DNA of 10,294 nucleotides, from contig NVSR01000143.1 of assembly GCA_002401295.1 (NCBI GenBank), positions 1 through 10,294 of the forward strand, written 5' to 3'. Shown here in pieces: positions 1-6,408 of this stretch. Source of the stretch: SAR324 cluster bacterium. GTDB taxonomy: Bacteria > SAR324 > XYD2-FULL-50-16. Below the pieces are notes generated by a model, which saw nothing but the letters and a program-made list of their open reading frames with translations, had not been told where the DNA came from and searched no databases. Every line of letters starts with the position of its first letter. Position 1 is the first letter of the stretch. The translations under genes and the position numbers were made by a program.

Positions 1-24
1 TAGGTTAATTTGAGGGTTTTTTCT

Positions 25-2124
25 TTATAGATCAATCGATGCGGCCAGTTGGTCTTCCAACTCAAAAGCCAGATGGATTGGTTTTTGGCAACTTTGATTG
101 ATACAGAGGTAAGCCGTACCTCGATCATTAACCAGGGATTTGCCCCTGACAATGGGGATTAATGCAGCCACTTCTTCCAAATGTTCCTTATCCACAAAGA
201 CTGTCACCATATTCGGATAAAACCGGGTCCTGGATATTGCCAGCAATTCTTCCGTATCTTCTTCACCACGAAGCCCCATGATGATGACCTGTTGAGAGGG
301 GGACTGCTGCATGTGGTACGCACAAAGCATGGCAGAGAAGTTCAATCCAATTTGCTTCAAGTGTTTTTCAAAACTCACCAAAATACGCTGGGCATTTTCC
401 AAATGCCCGCCATCGCAGCCATAGGCGTCCAGTTTTAAAAAAGCGATGGCTGCCATGCTATTGCCTGAAGGGACAACGCCATCATAACCGTCAGAACTGT
501 GAATGAGTAACTCTTCCGTATCGGAACCTGTGTCAAAGTACGGGCCTTTTTCCTGTTGGAACAAATGATTCACTTGGTCCATGAGTTCAGTGGCACGTCG
601 AAACCATTTCAACTCATAAGTCGCTTCGTAGAGATCCAGACAAGCTACAGCCAATTGACTATAATCATTGAGAAATGCAGGTATTTTAGCCTGTCCCTTG
701 CGATAGCGCCGTAGCAATCTGTCTGATTCATCAAAGAGATTGGAAAAAAGGAATTCCGCCGCCTTGATTGCTATCTTTTCATAACGTGGCCTGTAGAAAA
801 CTCTGGAAGCTCTGGCAAAAGCAGAGATGGCTAAGGCATTCCAGGAGGTGAGCACTTTATCATCACAAAGTGGACGTTCTCGCTCCAGGCGGACACGCCA
901 AAGTCTTTGACGGATTTGAGTCAATTTTTTCTGAATCTCTTCAAGAGAACATTTTTCCTGCAGTGCCAGTTCGTCGAGAGGCAGAGACTGATGCAAAACA
1001 TTCAGTCCATTTTCAAAATTCCCTTCATTACTGACCCCCCAGAATTTACAAGCAATTCTACCTAATTCCGGCCCCAAATTGGCCATGATCTCCTGTTTAC
1101 TCCAAACATAATATTTCCCCTCCACACCTTCCGTATCAGCGTCTTCAGCCGAATAGAAATGGCCTTCCGGGGAGAGCATATCTCGCTCCAGATAGTTGAG
1201 AATATCCTCAGCCGCTTGCTGGTAAAGCTCCTCCCCCGTAATCTGAAACAGTTCAACCAAACTCCAGACAAGCAGTGCATTGTCGTATAGCATTTTTTCA
1301 AAGTGAGGGATCAACCATTTCTGATCCGTACTATAGCGACTGATACCACCACCAATCTGATCATAAATGCCACCAGCCAACATTTCTCGCAATGTCTTCT
1401 CCACCATTTCCAAAGCTTTGGGTTCTCCCGTTTGGTGATAATAACGCAGGAGAAACTGCAAGCAAAGATTCGAGGGGAATTTGTTCTGCTCTTGCAGGAG
1501 GAAACCTCCATGTTTTTCATCAAAGGCTTCCGCTAAGCTGTCAAAGGTATTCAGTTCACAACTGGGATCCACTTGGGTATCCGGCTCTGCGGTCACATTT
1601 GATTTTTGCCGGATATATTCCGTAATTTTATCGGCAGTGGAGTAAATCTCACTTTTTTCAGTTTCCCAGTATTTGATGATATTCTGTAGGACATGAGGAA
1701 AGCTGGAGCGTCCATATTTATTTTCAAGGGGAAAGTAGGTGCCTCCGGAAAAAGGTTTGCCCTGGGGTGTGAGGAACATATTGAGAGGCCAGCCCCCACT
1801 TTGTTGGAGTGACTGCAAAGCTTCCATGTAAATACGATCCAGGTCCGGGCGCTCTTCCCGATCCACCTTGATGCAAATAAAATTTCCGTTGAGCAGAGCT
1901 GCAATCATTGTATTTTCGAAGGACTCTTTCTCCATAACGTGGCACCAATGGCAGGTAGCATAACCAATGCTGACAAAGATCATTTTTTCCTCCCGCTGTG
2001 CCTTTTCCAGGGCTTCTTTGCCCCAAGGAAACCAATCGACGGGATTATGAGCGTGTTGTAAGAGGTAGGGACTCTTCTCATGGATTAATCGATTTGTGTA
2101 ATCAGGCGCTGTTTGAGTCAACAT
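25..2124 (-). CDS. YyaL/SPATA20-type thioredoxin-fold protein (DUF255)
   Basis: Complete 699-residue protein of the YyaL/SPATA20 family. The N-terminal thioredoxin-like domain (about residues 10-170) carries the family signature SPYLLQHAHNPVDW (18-31) and a Cys-His-Trp-Cys redox motif (C58, C61), followed by the typical HVMEKESF stretch. The remainder (about 200-650) is mostly alpha-helical and resembles the (alpha/alpha)6 barrel of N-acylglucosamine 2-epimerase-like and glycosidase-like proteins; IPHFEKMLYDNALL and TSWNALAISAF are typical segments. Length matches full-length relatives. The family is widespread from bacteria to animals, but its reaction is not established; a redox or sugar-related role is only inferred. 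No signal peptide is seen, so it is probably cytoplasmic. The start is supported by a GGAG Shine-Dalgarno five bases upstream. The AP2-like gene lies upstream on the same strand, 162 bases away, with a possible hairpin between, so co-transcription is uncertain. The family call is very secure; the function is not. Confidence 0.95.
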   Translation of the reverse strand: MLTQTAPDYTNRLIHEKSPYLLQHAHNPVDWFPWGKEALEKAQREEKMIFVSIGYATCHWCHVMEKESFENTMIAALLNGNFICIKVDREERPDLDRIYMEALQSLQQSGGWPLNMFLTPQGKPFSGGTYFPLENKYGRSSFPHVLQNIIKYWETEKSEIYSTADKITEYIRQKSNVTAEPDTQVDPSCELNTFDSLAEAFDEKHGGFLLQEQNKFPSNLCLQFLLRYYHQTGEPKALEMVEKTLREMLAGGIYDQIGGGISRYSTDQKWLIPHFEKMLYDNALLVWSLVELFQITGEELYQQAAEDILNYLERDMLSPEGHFYSAEDADTEGVEGKYYVWSKQEIMANLGPELGRIACKFWGVSNEGNFENGLNVLHQSLPLDELALQEKCSLEEIQKKLTQIRQRLWRVRLERERPLCDDKVLTSWNALAISAFARASRVFYRPRYEKIAIKAAEFLFSNLFDESDRLLRRYRKGQAKIPAFLNDYSQLAVACLDLYEATYELKWFRRATELMDQVNHLFQQEKGPYFDTGSDTEELLIHSSDGYDGVVPSGNSMAAIAFLKLDAYGCDGGHLENAQRILVSFEKHLKQIGLNFSAMLCAYHMQQSPSQQVIIMGLRGEEDTEELLAISRTRFYPNMVTVFVDKEHLEEVAALIPIVRGKSLVNDRGTAYLCINQSCQKPIHLAFELEDQLAASIDL

Positions 2125-2129
2125 GACAT

Positions 2130-2133
2130 CTCC
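2130..2133 (-). promoter_or_regulatory. Shine-Dalgarno site of the YyaL/SPATA20-type gene
   Basis: On the minus strand GGAG lies five bases upstream of the ATG at 2124-2122. It is the clearest ribosome-binding site of the left block and fixes the start codon. Confidence 0.6.
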
Positions 2134-2202
2134 ATTCAGCAGTTCAGAGGACTAGCCTTGCCGGAATATTTAGACCGCAAAGGAAAAGGCGGATGATTCG
2201 TT

Positions 2203-2232
2203 ATTTTATCGAGAAAAGGGGTCTTGGCGCAA
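2203..2232 (-). promoter_or_regulatory. weak candidate promoter for the YyaL/SPATA20-type gene
   Basis: Reading the minus strand, TTGCGC (2232-2227) and TAAAAT (2208-2203) are separated by 18 bases. The -10 matches the sigma-70 consensus at five of six positions and the -35 at only three. Transcription would begin near 2196, giving a leader of about 70 bases. The -35 overlaps one arm of the hairpin at 2223-2254, so terminator and promoter readings compete for the same bases. This is weak pattern evidence only. Confidence 0.2.
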
Positions 2233-2254
2233 CTAGAGTAATTCAAGCACCAAG
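2223..2254 (-). terminator. hairpin downstream of the AP2-like gene, possible terminator
   Basis: The arms CTTGGCGC (2223-2230) and GCACCAAG (2247-2254) pair over eight positions, including one G-U pair when read as minus-strand RNA, around a 16-base loop. The hairpin starts 32 bases past the stop of the AP2-like gene. On the minus strand it is followed by ACCCCTTTTC rather than a clean T-run, so it is a poor intrinsic terminator. It could also be a processing or stability element. Confidence 0.3.
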
Positions 2255-2286
2255 AAAAGGAAAGAAATTAAGCAGCTCAATAAGGC

Positions 2287-2799
2287 TTACTCCACCGGCT
2301 CAGGAACAGGCATTTCCAGTTTATTGGGAAGGCGATATCGTTCGTCATAATAACTAGCTAGGCCAAGAATTCTGGCCATGATGGCCAAGCGAAAAGCAAT
2401 CCGGTCTCCAAATTTATTAACGCTGAAAACGTGTAATTTGTTCTTACGCGGGGCTATCGGATAAGAGGCAATATAACTGACATAAATCGTACCTCCGGGT
2501 CGGAGACGAGTCGCTCGCTGGACACCTAACACTCCAGTTTTATTGGCTTTGTTTCTCCGTTTTGGCCTTCTTATATCAGGATTGGGTGAGCCCTTCGGTT
2601 TTCTACGAGCTTCGTAATTGTATTTGTCCTTCAACCGAAGATCAAAGCGCTTGGCCTCCACATAAGCGAATTCTCGCCCCTGATACATTTTATCGGAAAA
2701 AAACTTCTGCTCAACGGGCTTCTTAGCTCCATACTCAAAGTAACGGACCCACCAGCCATGTTGGTATTTATGCGCTTGATCTATTCTTGAAATAGTCAT
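2287..2799 (-). CDS. small basic protein with two AP2-like repeats
   Basis: 170-residue protein rich in Lys and Arg. Repeat 1 (about 3-58) has ISRID, HGWWVR and KFFSDKMYQGRE followed by a helix. Repeat 2 (about 87-146) has NKTGVLGV, aromatic-rich beta-strands and HVFSVNKFGDRIAFRLAIMAR. Both follow the AP2-fold layout of three strands and a helix, and are joined by a very basic linker (61-87). I recognise the overall pattern as that of bacterial stand-alone proteins with two AP2-like domains. Plant AP2/ERF domains and AP2 modules of homing endonucleases bind DNA, so DNA binding is a reasonable inference; no target is known. No HNH or other nuclease motif is present. The C-terminal tail is acidic and proline-rich. 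The ATG at 2799 has no strong Shine-Dalgarno; only AAGAAA lies upstream. The upstream region is AT-rich with palindromes, so autoregulation is possible but unproven. Confidence is high that the gene is real and moderate for the fold. Confidence 0.8.
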   Translation of the reverse strand: MTISRIDQAHKYQHGWWVRYFEYGAKKPVEQKFFSDKMYQGREFAYVEAKRFDLRLKDKYNYEARRKPKGSPNPDIRRPKRRNKANKTGVLGVQRATRLRPGGTIYVSYIASYPIAPRKNKLHVFSVNKFGDRIAFRLAIMARILGLASYYDERYRLPNKLEMPVPEPVE

Positions 2800-2832
2800 G
2801 ATATATTTATTTCTTATGTTTATACTGGTTTC

Positions 2833-2841
2833 AATATAACA
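2833..2841 (-). promoter_or_regulatory. extended -10 promoter candidate for the AP2-like gene
   Basis: Minus-strand TGTTATATT fits the extended -10 pattern TGnTATAAT with one mismatch in the hexamer. No good -35 lies upstream, which extended -10 promoters tolerate. It would start transcription near 2826 and give a leader of about 27 bases to the ATG at 2799. In such AT-rich DNA a chance match is quite possible. Confidence 0.35.
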
Positions 2842-2871
2842 GATTTATTCAATATCATTATTAAATAACTC

Positions 2872-2899
2872 CTAGTCAGAGAAGCCTTTCACAGACTAG
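2872..2899. promoter_or_regulatory. inverted repeat CTAGTC-N16-GACTAG, possible operator
   Basis: Perfect six-base arms at 2872-2877 and 2894-2899. Corresponding points of the arms are 22 bases apart, about two helical turns, as expected for a dimeric regulator on one face of DNA. It lies about 45-75 bases upstream of the proposed start of transcription for the AP2-like gene. No known operator is recognised. Confidence 0.25.
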
Positions 2900-2952
2900 C
2901 AAATGAGTTTTAATGAAAGAAAAACAAACAATGACTTTTAATATCAATATAG

Positions 2953-2960
2953 TCACGTGA
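2953..2960. promoter_or_regulatory. 8-base palindrome TCACGTGA, possible operator
   Basis: Perfect palindrome, flanked by ATAG on the left and, offset by two bases, CTAT on the right. It lies nine bases upstream of a perfect TATAAT at 2970-2975, where it would fill the spacer of a rightward promoter. No cognate regulator is recognised. Confidence 0.25.
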
Positions 2961-2969
2961 TGCTATTAA

Positions 2970-2975
2970 TATAAT
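2970..2975 (+). promoter_or_regulatory. consensus -10 hexamer TATAAT (rightward candidate)
   Basis: Exact match to the sigma-70 -10 hexamer, but no recognisable -35 lies 16-18 bases upstream. If used, the leader to the small ORF at 3308 would be over 300 bases. The AT-rich context makes a chance match likely. Confidence 0.2.
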
Positions 2976-3004
2976 ACATTAGGTAAATTTTTTTAATAAA
3001 TCAA

Positions 3005-3017
3005 TGTAAAATTTACA
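3005..3017. promoter_or_regulatory. 13-base palindrome TGTAAA-A-TTTACA, possible operator
   Basis: Perfect six-base arms around one central base. The half-sites equal those of the TyrR box (TGTAAA-N6-TTTACA), but the spacing here is one base, so it is not a TyrR site. It may be an operator for another dimeric regulator or a chance AT-rich palindrome. Confidence 0.25.
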
Positions 3018-3216
3018 GACAAATAATATATCAAACATCCTCTCCGATGGGGGTTGGAAATAGATTTCCTTGCACCACTCCTTTCAAGCATCTGGCTCGG
3101 GATTTATATTCACAATTAAGGACTTTTCACTGAGGTGCATGATCCAATAGCAGAGGTAGTATCCATGGGGGAATAGGGGTTTGAAAGAAGGGCTTTTCAA
3201 GAGTAGTAGCTTTCAC

Positions 3217-3245
3217 TTGATTTTTAGTGGATAACTTAATATCTT
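3217..3245 (+). promoter_or_regulatory. candidate promoter for the small ORF and mutS operon
   Basis: TTGATT (3217-3222) and TATCTT (3240-3245) each match the sigma-70 consensus at four of six positions with the ideal 17-base spacer. Transcription would start near 3252, about 56 bases ahead of the small ORF at 3308. It is the best-spaced rightward candidate I found in the gap, but still weak. Confidence 0.25.
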
Positions 3246-3307
3246 CACATTCGGTTTGATGGGTATCACCCCCACTTTTACAACTTTTTTCCCAGCTTTG
3301 ACTCATT

Positions 3308-3505
3308 ATGTTCAAGTTAAGTAAGAAGAACTATCGCTATCTGTATTTAATGCCGACAGATCCAAGTGTTGCTCAGTGGGAAGTGATCGATCAGACTGAG
3401 TTGGATCGACGTGTACAAGAGAACCTGCTCCAAGCAGGGGCAAAGTTGTTTCGGATTGATAAGGAACTGGAAGTCAGTTTCGAAACCAAGACCCATATAA
3501 AATAA
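3308..3505 (+). CDS. short hypothetical protein upstream of mutS
   Basis: 65-residue ORF, not recognised. It is charged, with no signal peptide or membrane segment. A basic aromatic N-terminus (residues 1-14) is followed by a stretch with predicted helix character (about 28-43) containing an acidic/basic mix, then a strand-like end. The pattern is that of a small soluble domain rather than random translation. It lies 65 bases ahead of the mutS ATG on the same strand, so it may be the first gene of the operon. No clear Shine-Dalgarno precedes the ATG, which weakens the case. The opposite strand carries an overlapping ORF (3127-3315) that I consider less likely. It could be a real small gene or a non-coding leader of mutS. 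Confidence 0.5.
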   Translation: MFKLSKKNYRYLYLMPTDPSVAQWEVIDQTELDRRVQENLLQAGAKLFRIDKELEVSFETKTHIK

Positions 3506-3570
3506 TTTTACCCCTACCTTTTTCAGTCACTAATTTTTCTCGACTGCAACCCTATCTGGATTTTTTGCAT

Positions 3571-6402
3571 ATGAGCACCCATAAGGGGAAGTTAACCCCC
3601 ATGATGCAGCAGTTTTATCAAATCAAACAGCAGCATCCTGATACAATTCTCTTTTATCGGATGGGAGATTTCTATGAAATGTTTGGGGAAGATGCGGTTA
3701 TTGCCTCTAAGATTCTGCAGATTCAGCTAACGACGAGAAATAAAAATAAAGGCAATGAAACACCCATGTGCGGCATTCCCTTGCACGCTTATGAGCAATA
3801 CCTGAACAAATTAACCAGCTCCGGCCATAAGGTTGCCGTTTGTGAGCAGATGGAAGACCCGGCTCAAGCAAAGGGGTTGGTGCGCAGGGAAGTGGTCAGG
3901 ATTATCACTCCCGGCACGGTGATTGCCTCTGACTTGTTGGATGCGACGCGCAACAGTTTTTTAGCCTCTATTGGCTGGGATCTGAAGAAGGGAGAGTTGG
4001 GTATCGCTTTTTGCGACCTCACCACGGGGGAATTTGAACTGGATCAGCTGAACATCCGCCATGGTATGGGGGAATTGCTGGAACTCTTATATCTTTATAA
4101 ACCCCGTGAAATTCTAGTTCCTCAAAGTCGAGGGGAAAAAGAGCAGCTTTTTGTCCAAGAGTTTCTGGAACAAGCGGAACACATGCTGCAGGTAGAAGGG
4201 CAAGGCCCTCACATCGAGCATTTGGATGCCTATCATTTTGAATTTCACAATAGTGACCGCACTCTGAAAGAACACTTTCAAGTCGGTTCCTTAGCTGGAT
4301 TTGGAGTGGATTCACATCCCTTTGGTATCCAAGCTGCCGGCGCTCTTTTAAACTATCTGAAAGAGACACAGAAAGATGCCTTGTCACATATTCTCTCTAT
4401 CAAGAGAATTCAAAAAAGTGACAAGATGTTATTGGATGAATCCACCGTAAGGAACCTGGAACTCTTTGAAGCCAGTAGCGGCTCATCCAAGCAAAATACA
4501 CTGATTCATTTGCTGGACGCAACCAAAACTGCCATGGGGGCACGGATGCTGCGCCGCTGGATGGCAGCTCCTTTGTTACAAAAAACTCAGATTGAGCGAA
4601 GGCTGGATAGTGTTGATGCTTTTCTAAAAAAGCAGGATTTAGCCACGGCCATGCGCGATATTTTTGCTAAGATTGGTGACCTGGAGCGCATCATTGCACG
4701 AATCGCCATGCCCGCTACCAGTATCACGGATTTAGTTCGTCTGCGCGAGAGTTTGGAGCAGGTGCAAAAGTTGCCCGAGTTTTTTCAGGATTTTGATGGC
4801 AGTTGTTTGTATCAGTTAGTGGATGCCTTTGATCCCCTCCAAGAACTCTGCCGGTCTTTGCAGGAACAGATTCTGCCCGAGCCTAAGACCAAGTTGAAAG
4901 ATGGGGGCTACATTAACTTTGGTGTTAATGAGCATCTGGACGAGTTGAAGCACTTGATGAAAAACGGCAAGCAACTGATTGCCAACCTGGAAGCCCAGGA
5001 AAAAGAAAAAACGGGCATCTCCTCGCTCAAGATCAAATTCAATCGGGTTTTTGGTTATTTTATTGAGGTTTCGAATGCTTCCAAACATCTGGTACCGGAC
5101 CATTACGTCCGCAAGCAAACCCTGGTGAATAACGAACGTTACGTAACGGAAGAGTTGAATGAGTTAGAAGAGAGCATTCTTAGTGCGGCAGATGAGTCGA
5201 TCGCTTTGGAACTGGAGATTTTCACGGCACTCAAGAAAGATCTGCAAAGTCAAACGGGGCGTGTCCAAAAAACAGCAAAAGTCATTGCGGAATTGGATGT
5301 TCTGGCTACTTTTAGTTTCAATGCTCTGATGTTGAACTATGTGCGACCGGAATTAGATGGGAATCCCAAGCGTCATGTCATGGAGGTCAAAGAGGGAAGG
5401 CATCCGGTCATCGAATCCTTGAATTTGGATGAACCTTTTATTCCTAATGACATCAGGTTGGACTCTCAAGGAGAATTCATTCAGGTGATCACTGGTCCTA
5501 ACATGGGTGGAAAGTCTACTTTCATGCGACAAAAGGCCTTGATTGCGTTGATGGCTCAGATGGGCTCTTTCGTCCCCGCTACTCAGGCCAAGTTACCGAT
5601 TTTTGACCGTATCTTTACCAGAGTGGGTGCCTCGGACAATTTGACGCGAGGGCAAAGTACTTTTATGGTCGAAATGAGCGAAGCCGCTTCTATCTTAAAT
5701 AATGCTACTTCTCAGAGCCTGATCATTTTGGATGAGATTGGGCGAGGGACCAGCACTTTTGATGGCATTAGTATCGCATGGGCTATTGTGGAGCATATTC
5801 ACAATTTAAAAGCCCTGACTTTGTTTGCCACCCATTATCATGAGCTGGTGCTCTTAGAGGAGCAGCTGCCCGGAGTTGCCAACGCCAAGGTCGTGATTCA
5901 CGAAGAAGATGACAACATTGTCTTTTTACGGAAGGTTGTTCCAGGACAGGCGGATAAAAGTTATGGAATTCAAGTTGCGCGATTGGCTGGTCTTCCCTTA
6001 CAAGTCGTACAGCGGGCTAAAGGAGTGCTGGAAAAATTGGAAGTGGCGGAACAACGGTTCAATAGCTTGGAAAGCTCCACTCAGTTGCTTAGAGAACTGC
6101 CTCAGGAAGCAGCCCAAGAGATACAGGATCCTGATCCAAAGCCAACTATTCCAACCCTCGATTCTGCTTTAGCACCACTACCCGCCTCTGATTTAGAGCA
6201 AGGCAGTGAGGCAAAATCAGACCCCGATTCGGTACAGGAAGCCCCTGCTACCCCGGAAAATGGCTCTGAGCGTGGCAATCAACAGATTGACTTCTTTACC
6301 GTAGAGCAACCATGGGTCAATGAAATTAGGGGATTGGATTTAATGAATACTACCCCGATGCAGGCTATGGAATTTCTCAATCAACTGCAAAGGAAAATTT
6401 AG
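3571..6402 (+). CDS. mutS: DNA mismatch repair protein MutS
   Basis: Mismatch-recognition ATPase that binds mispaired or looped DNA as a dimer and recruits MutL. Residues are numbered from the ATG at 3571 (943 residues). The mismatch-binding domain has FYRMGDFYEMF, with the intercalating Phe34 and Glu36 of the Phe-X-Glu motif. Connector, core lever and clamp domains follow (about 120-580). The ATPase domain has Walker A GPNMGGKST (from 642), Walker B LIILDE (D721, E722), signature loop GRGTST and the conserved FATHYHEL (752-759). A Pro/Glu/Asp-rich linker (about 840-903) leads to Q905-IDFF, which resembles a beta-clamp-binding peptide, and a C-terminal LDLMNTTPMQAMEFL helix typical of the MutS oligomerisation tail. 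It is about 90 residues longer than E. coli MutS, mainly because of the linker. An in-frame TTG at 3565 would add two residues; I prefer the ATG. The stop is six bases before the amidase gene. Intact and apparently active. Confidence 0.98.
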   Translation: MSTHKGKLTPMMQQFYQIKQQHPDTILFYRMGDFYEMFGEDAVIASKILQIQLTTRNKNKGNETPMCGIPLHAYEQYLNKLTSSGHKVAVCEQMEDPAQAKGLVRREVVRIITPGTVIASDLLDATRNSFLASIGWDLKKGELGIAFCDLTTGEFELDQLNIRHGMGELLELLYLYKPREILVPQSRGEKEQLFVQEFLEQAEHMLQVEGQGPHIEHLDAYHFEFHNSDRTLKEHFQVGSLAGFGVDSHPFGIQAAGALLNYLKETQKDALSHILSIKRIQKSDKMLLDESTVRNLELFEASSGSSKQNTLIHLLDATKTAMGARMLRRWMAAPLLQKTQIERRLDSVDAFLKKQDLATAMRDIFAKIGDLERIIARIAMPATSITDLVRLRESLEQVQKLPEFFQDFDGSCLYQLVDAFDPLQELCRSLQEQILPEPKTKLKDGGYINFGVNEHLDELKHLMKNGKQLIANLEAQEKEKTGISSLKIKFNRVFGYFIEVSNASKHLVPDHYVRKQTLVNNERYVTEELNELEESILSAADESIALELEIFTALKKDLQSQTGRVQKTAKVIAELDVLATFSFNALMLNYVRPELDGNPKRHVMEVKEGRHPVIESLNLDEPFIPNDIRLDSQGEFIQVITGPNMGGKSTFMRQKALIALMAQMGSFVPATQAKLPIFDRIFTRVGASDNLTRGQSTFMVEMSEAASILNNATSQSLIILDEIGRGTSTFDGISIAWAIVEHIHNLKALTLFATHYHELVLLEEQLPGVANAKVVIHEEDDNIVFLRKVVPGQADKSYGIQVARLAGLPLQVVQRAKGVLEKLEVAEQRFNSLESSTQLLRELPQEAAQEIQDPDPKPTIPTLDSALAPLPASDLEQGSEAKSDPDSVQEAPATPENGSERGNQQIDFFTVEQPWVNEIRGLDLMNTTPMQAMEFLNQLQRKI

Positions 6403-6408
6403 ATTCTA

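Larger units (their letters stand above)
2800..3307. other. AT-rich intergenic region of about 500 bases
   Basis: This stretch separates the minus-strand left block from the plus-strand operon. The first 240 bases are strongly AT-rich and contain an inverted repeat with 22-base arm spacing, an 8-base palindrome next to a consensus TATAAT, and a 13-base palindrome; these are listed separately. The part from about 3040 to 3307 is less AT-rich and holds no convincing gene, RNA or terminator. It must contain the promoters for the divergent units on either side. Confidence 0.7.

Noticed and set aside
1..24. T-run near the left edge, possible end of a terminator for a gene outside the window
   Set aside because: No stem arm is visible within the window, so it cannot be supported.
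1593..2035. Long alternative-frame ORFs within the YyaL/SPATA20-type gene
   Set aside because: They overlap a strongly recognised coding frame and show no domain of their own.
3181..3200. TTGAAA-N8-TTTCAA inverted repeat in the intergenic region
   Set aside because: Short AT-rich stem with no T-run after it and no clear place in a promoter; it may be chance.
2800..3307. Possible tRNA, riboswitch or CRISPR array in the gene-free stretch
   Set aside because: No cloverleaf, no conserved riboswitch-like core and no regularly spaced repeats were seen.
3127..3315. 62-codon minus-strand ORF overlapping the start of the small plus-strand ORF
   Set aside because: No Shine-Dalgarno, no recognisable domain, and it conflicts at its start with the more plausible ORF at 3308. 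It is most likely a chance ORF, though I cannot fully exclude it.
3565..3570. Upstream TTG start for mutS adding Met-His
   Set aside because: The ATG six bases later gives the usual MutS N-terminus and a more normal distance to the weak GGA upstream.
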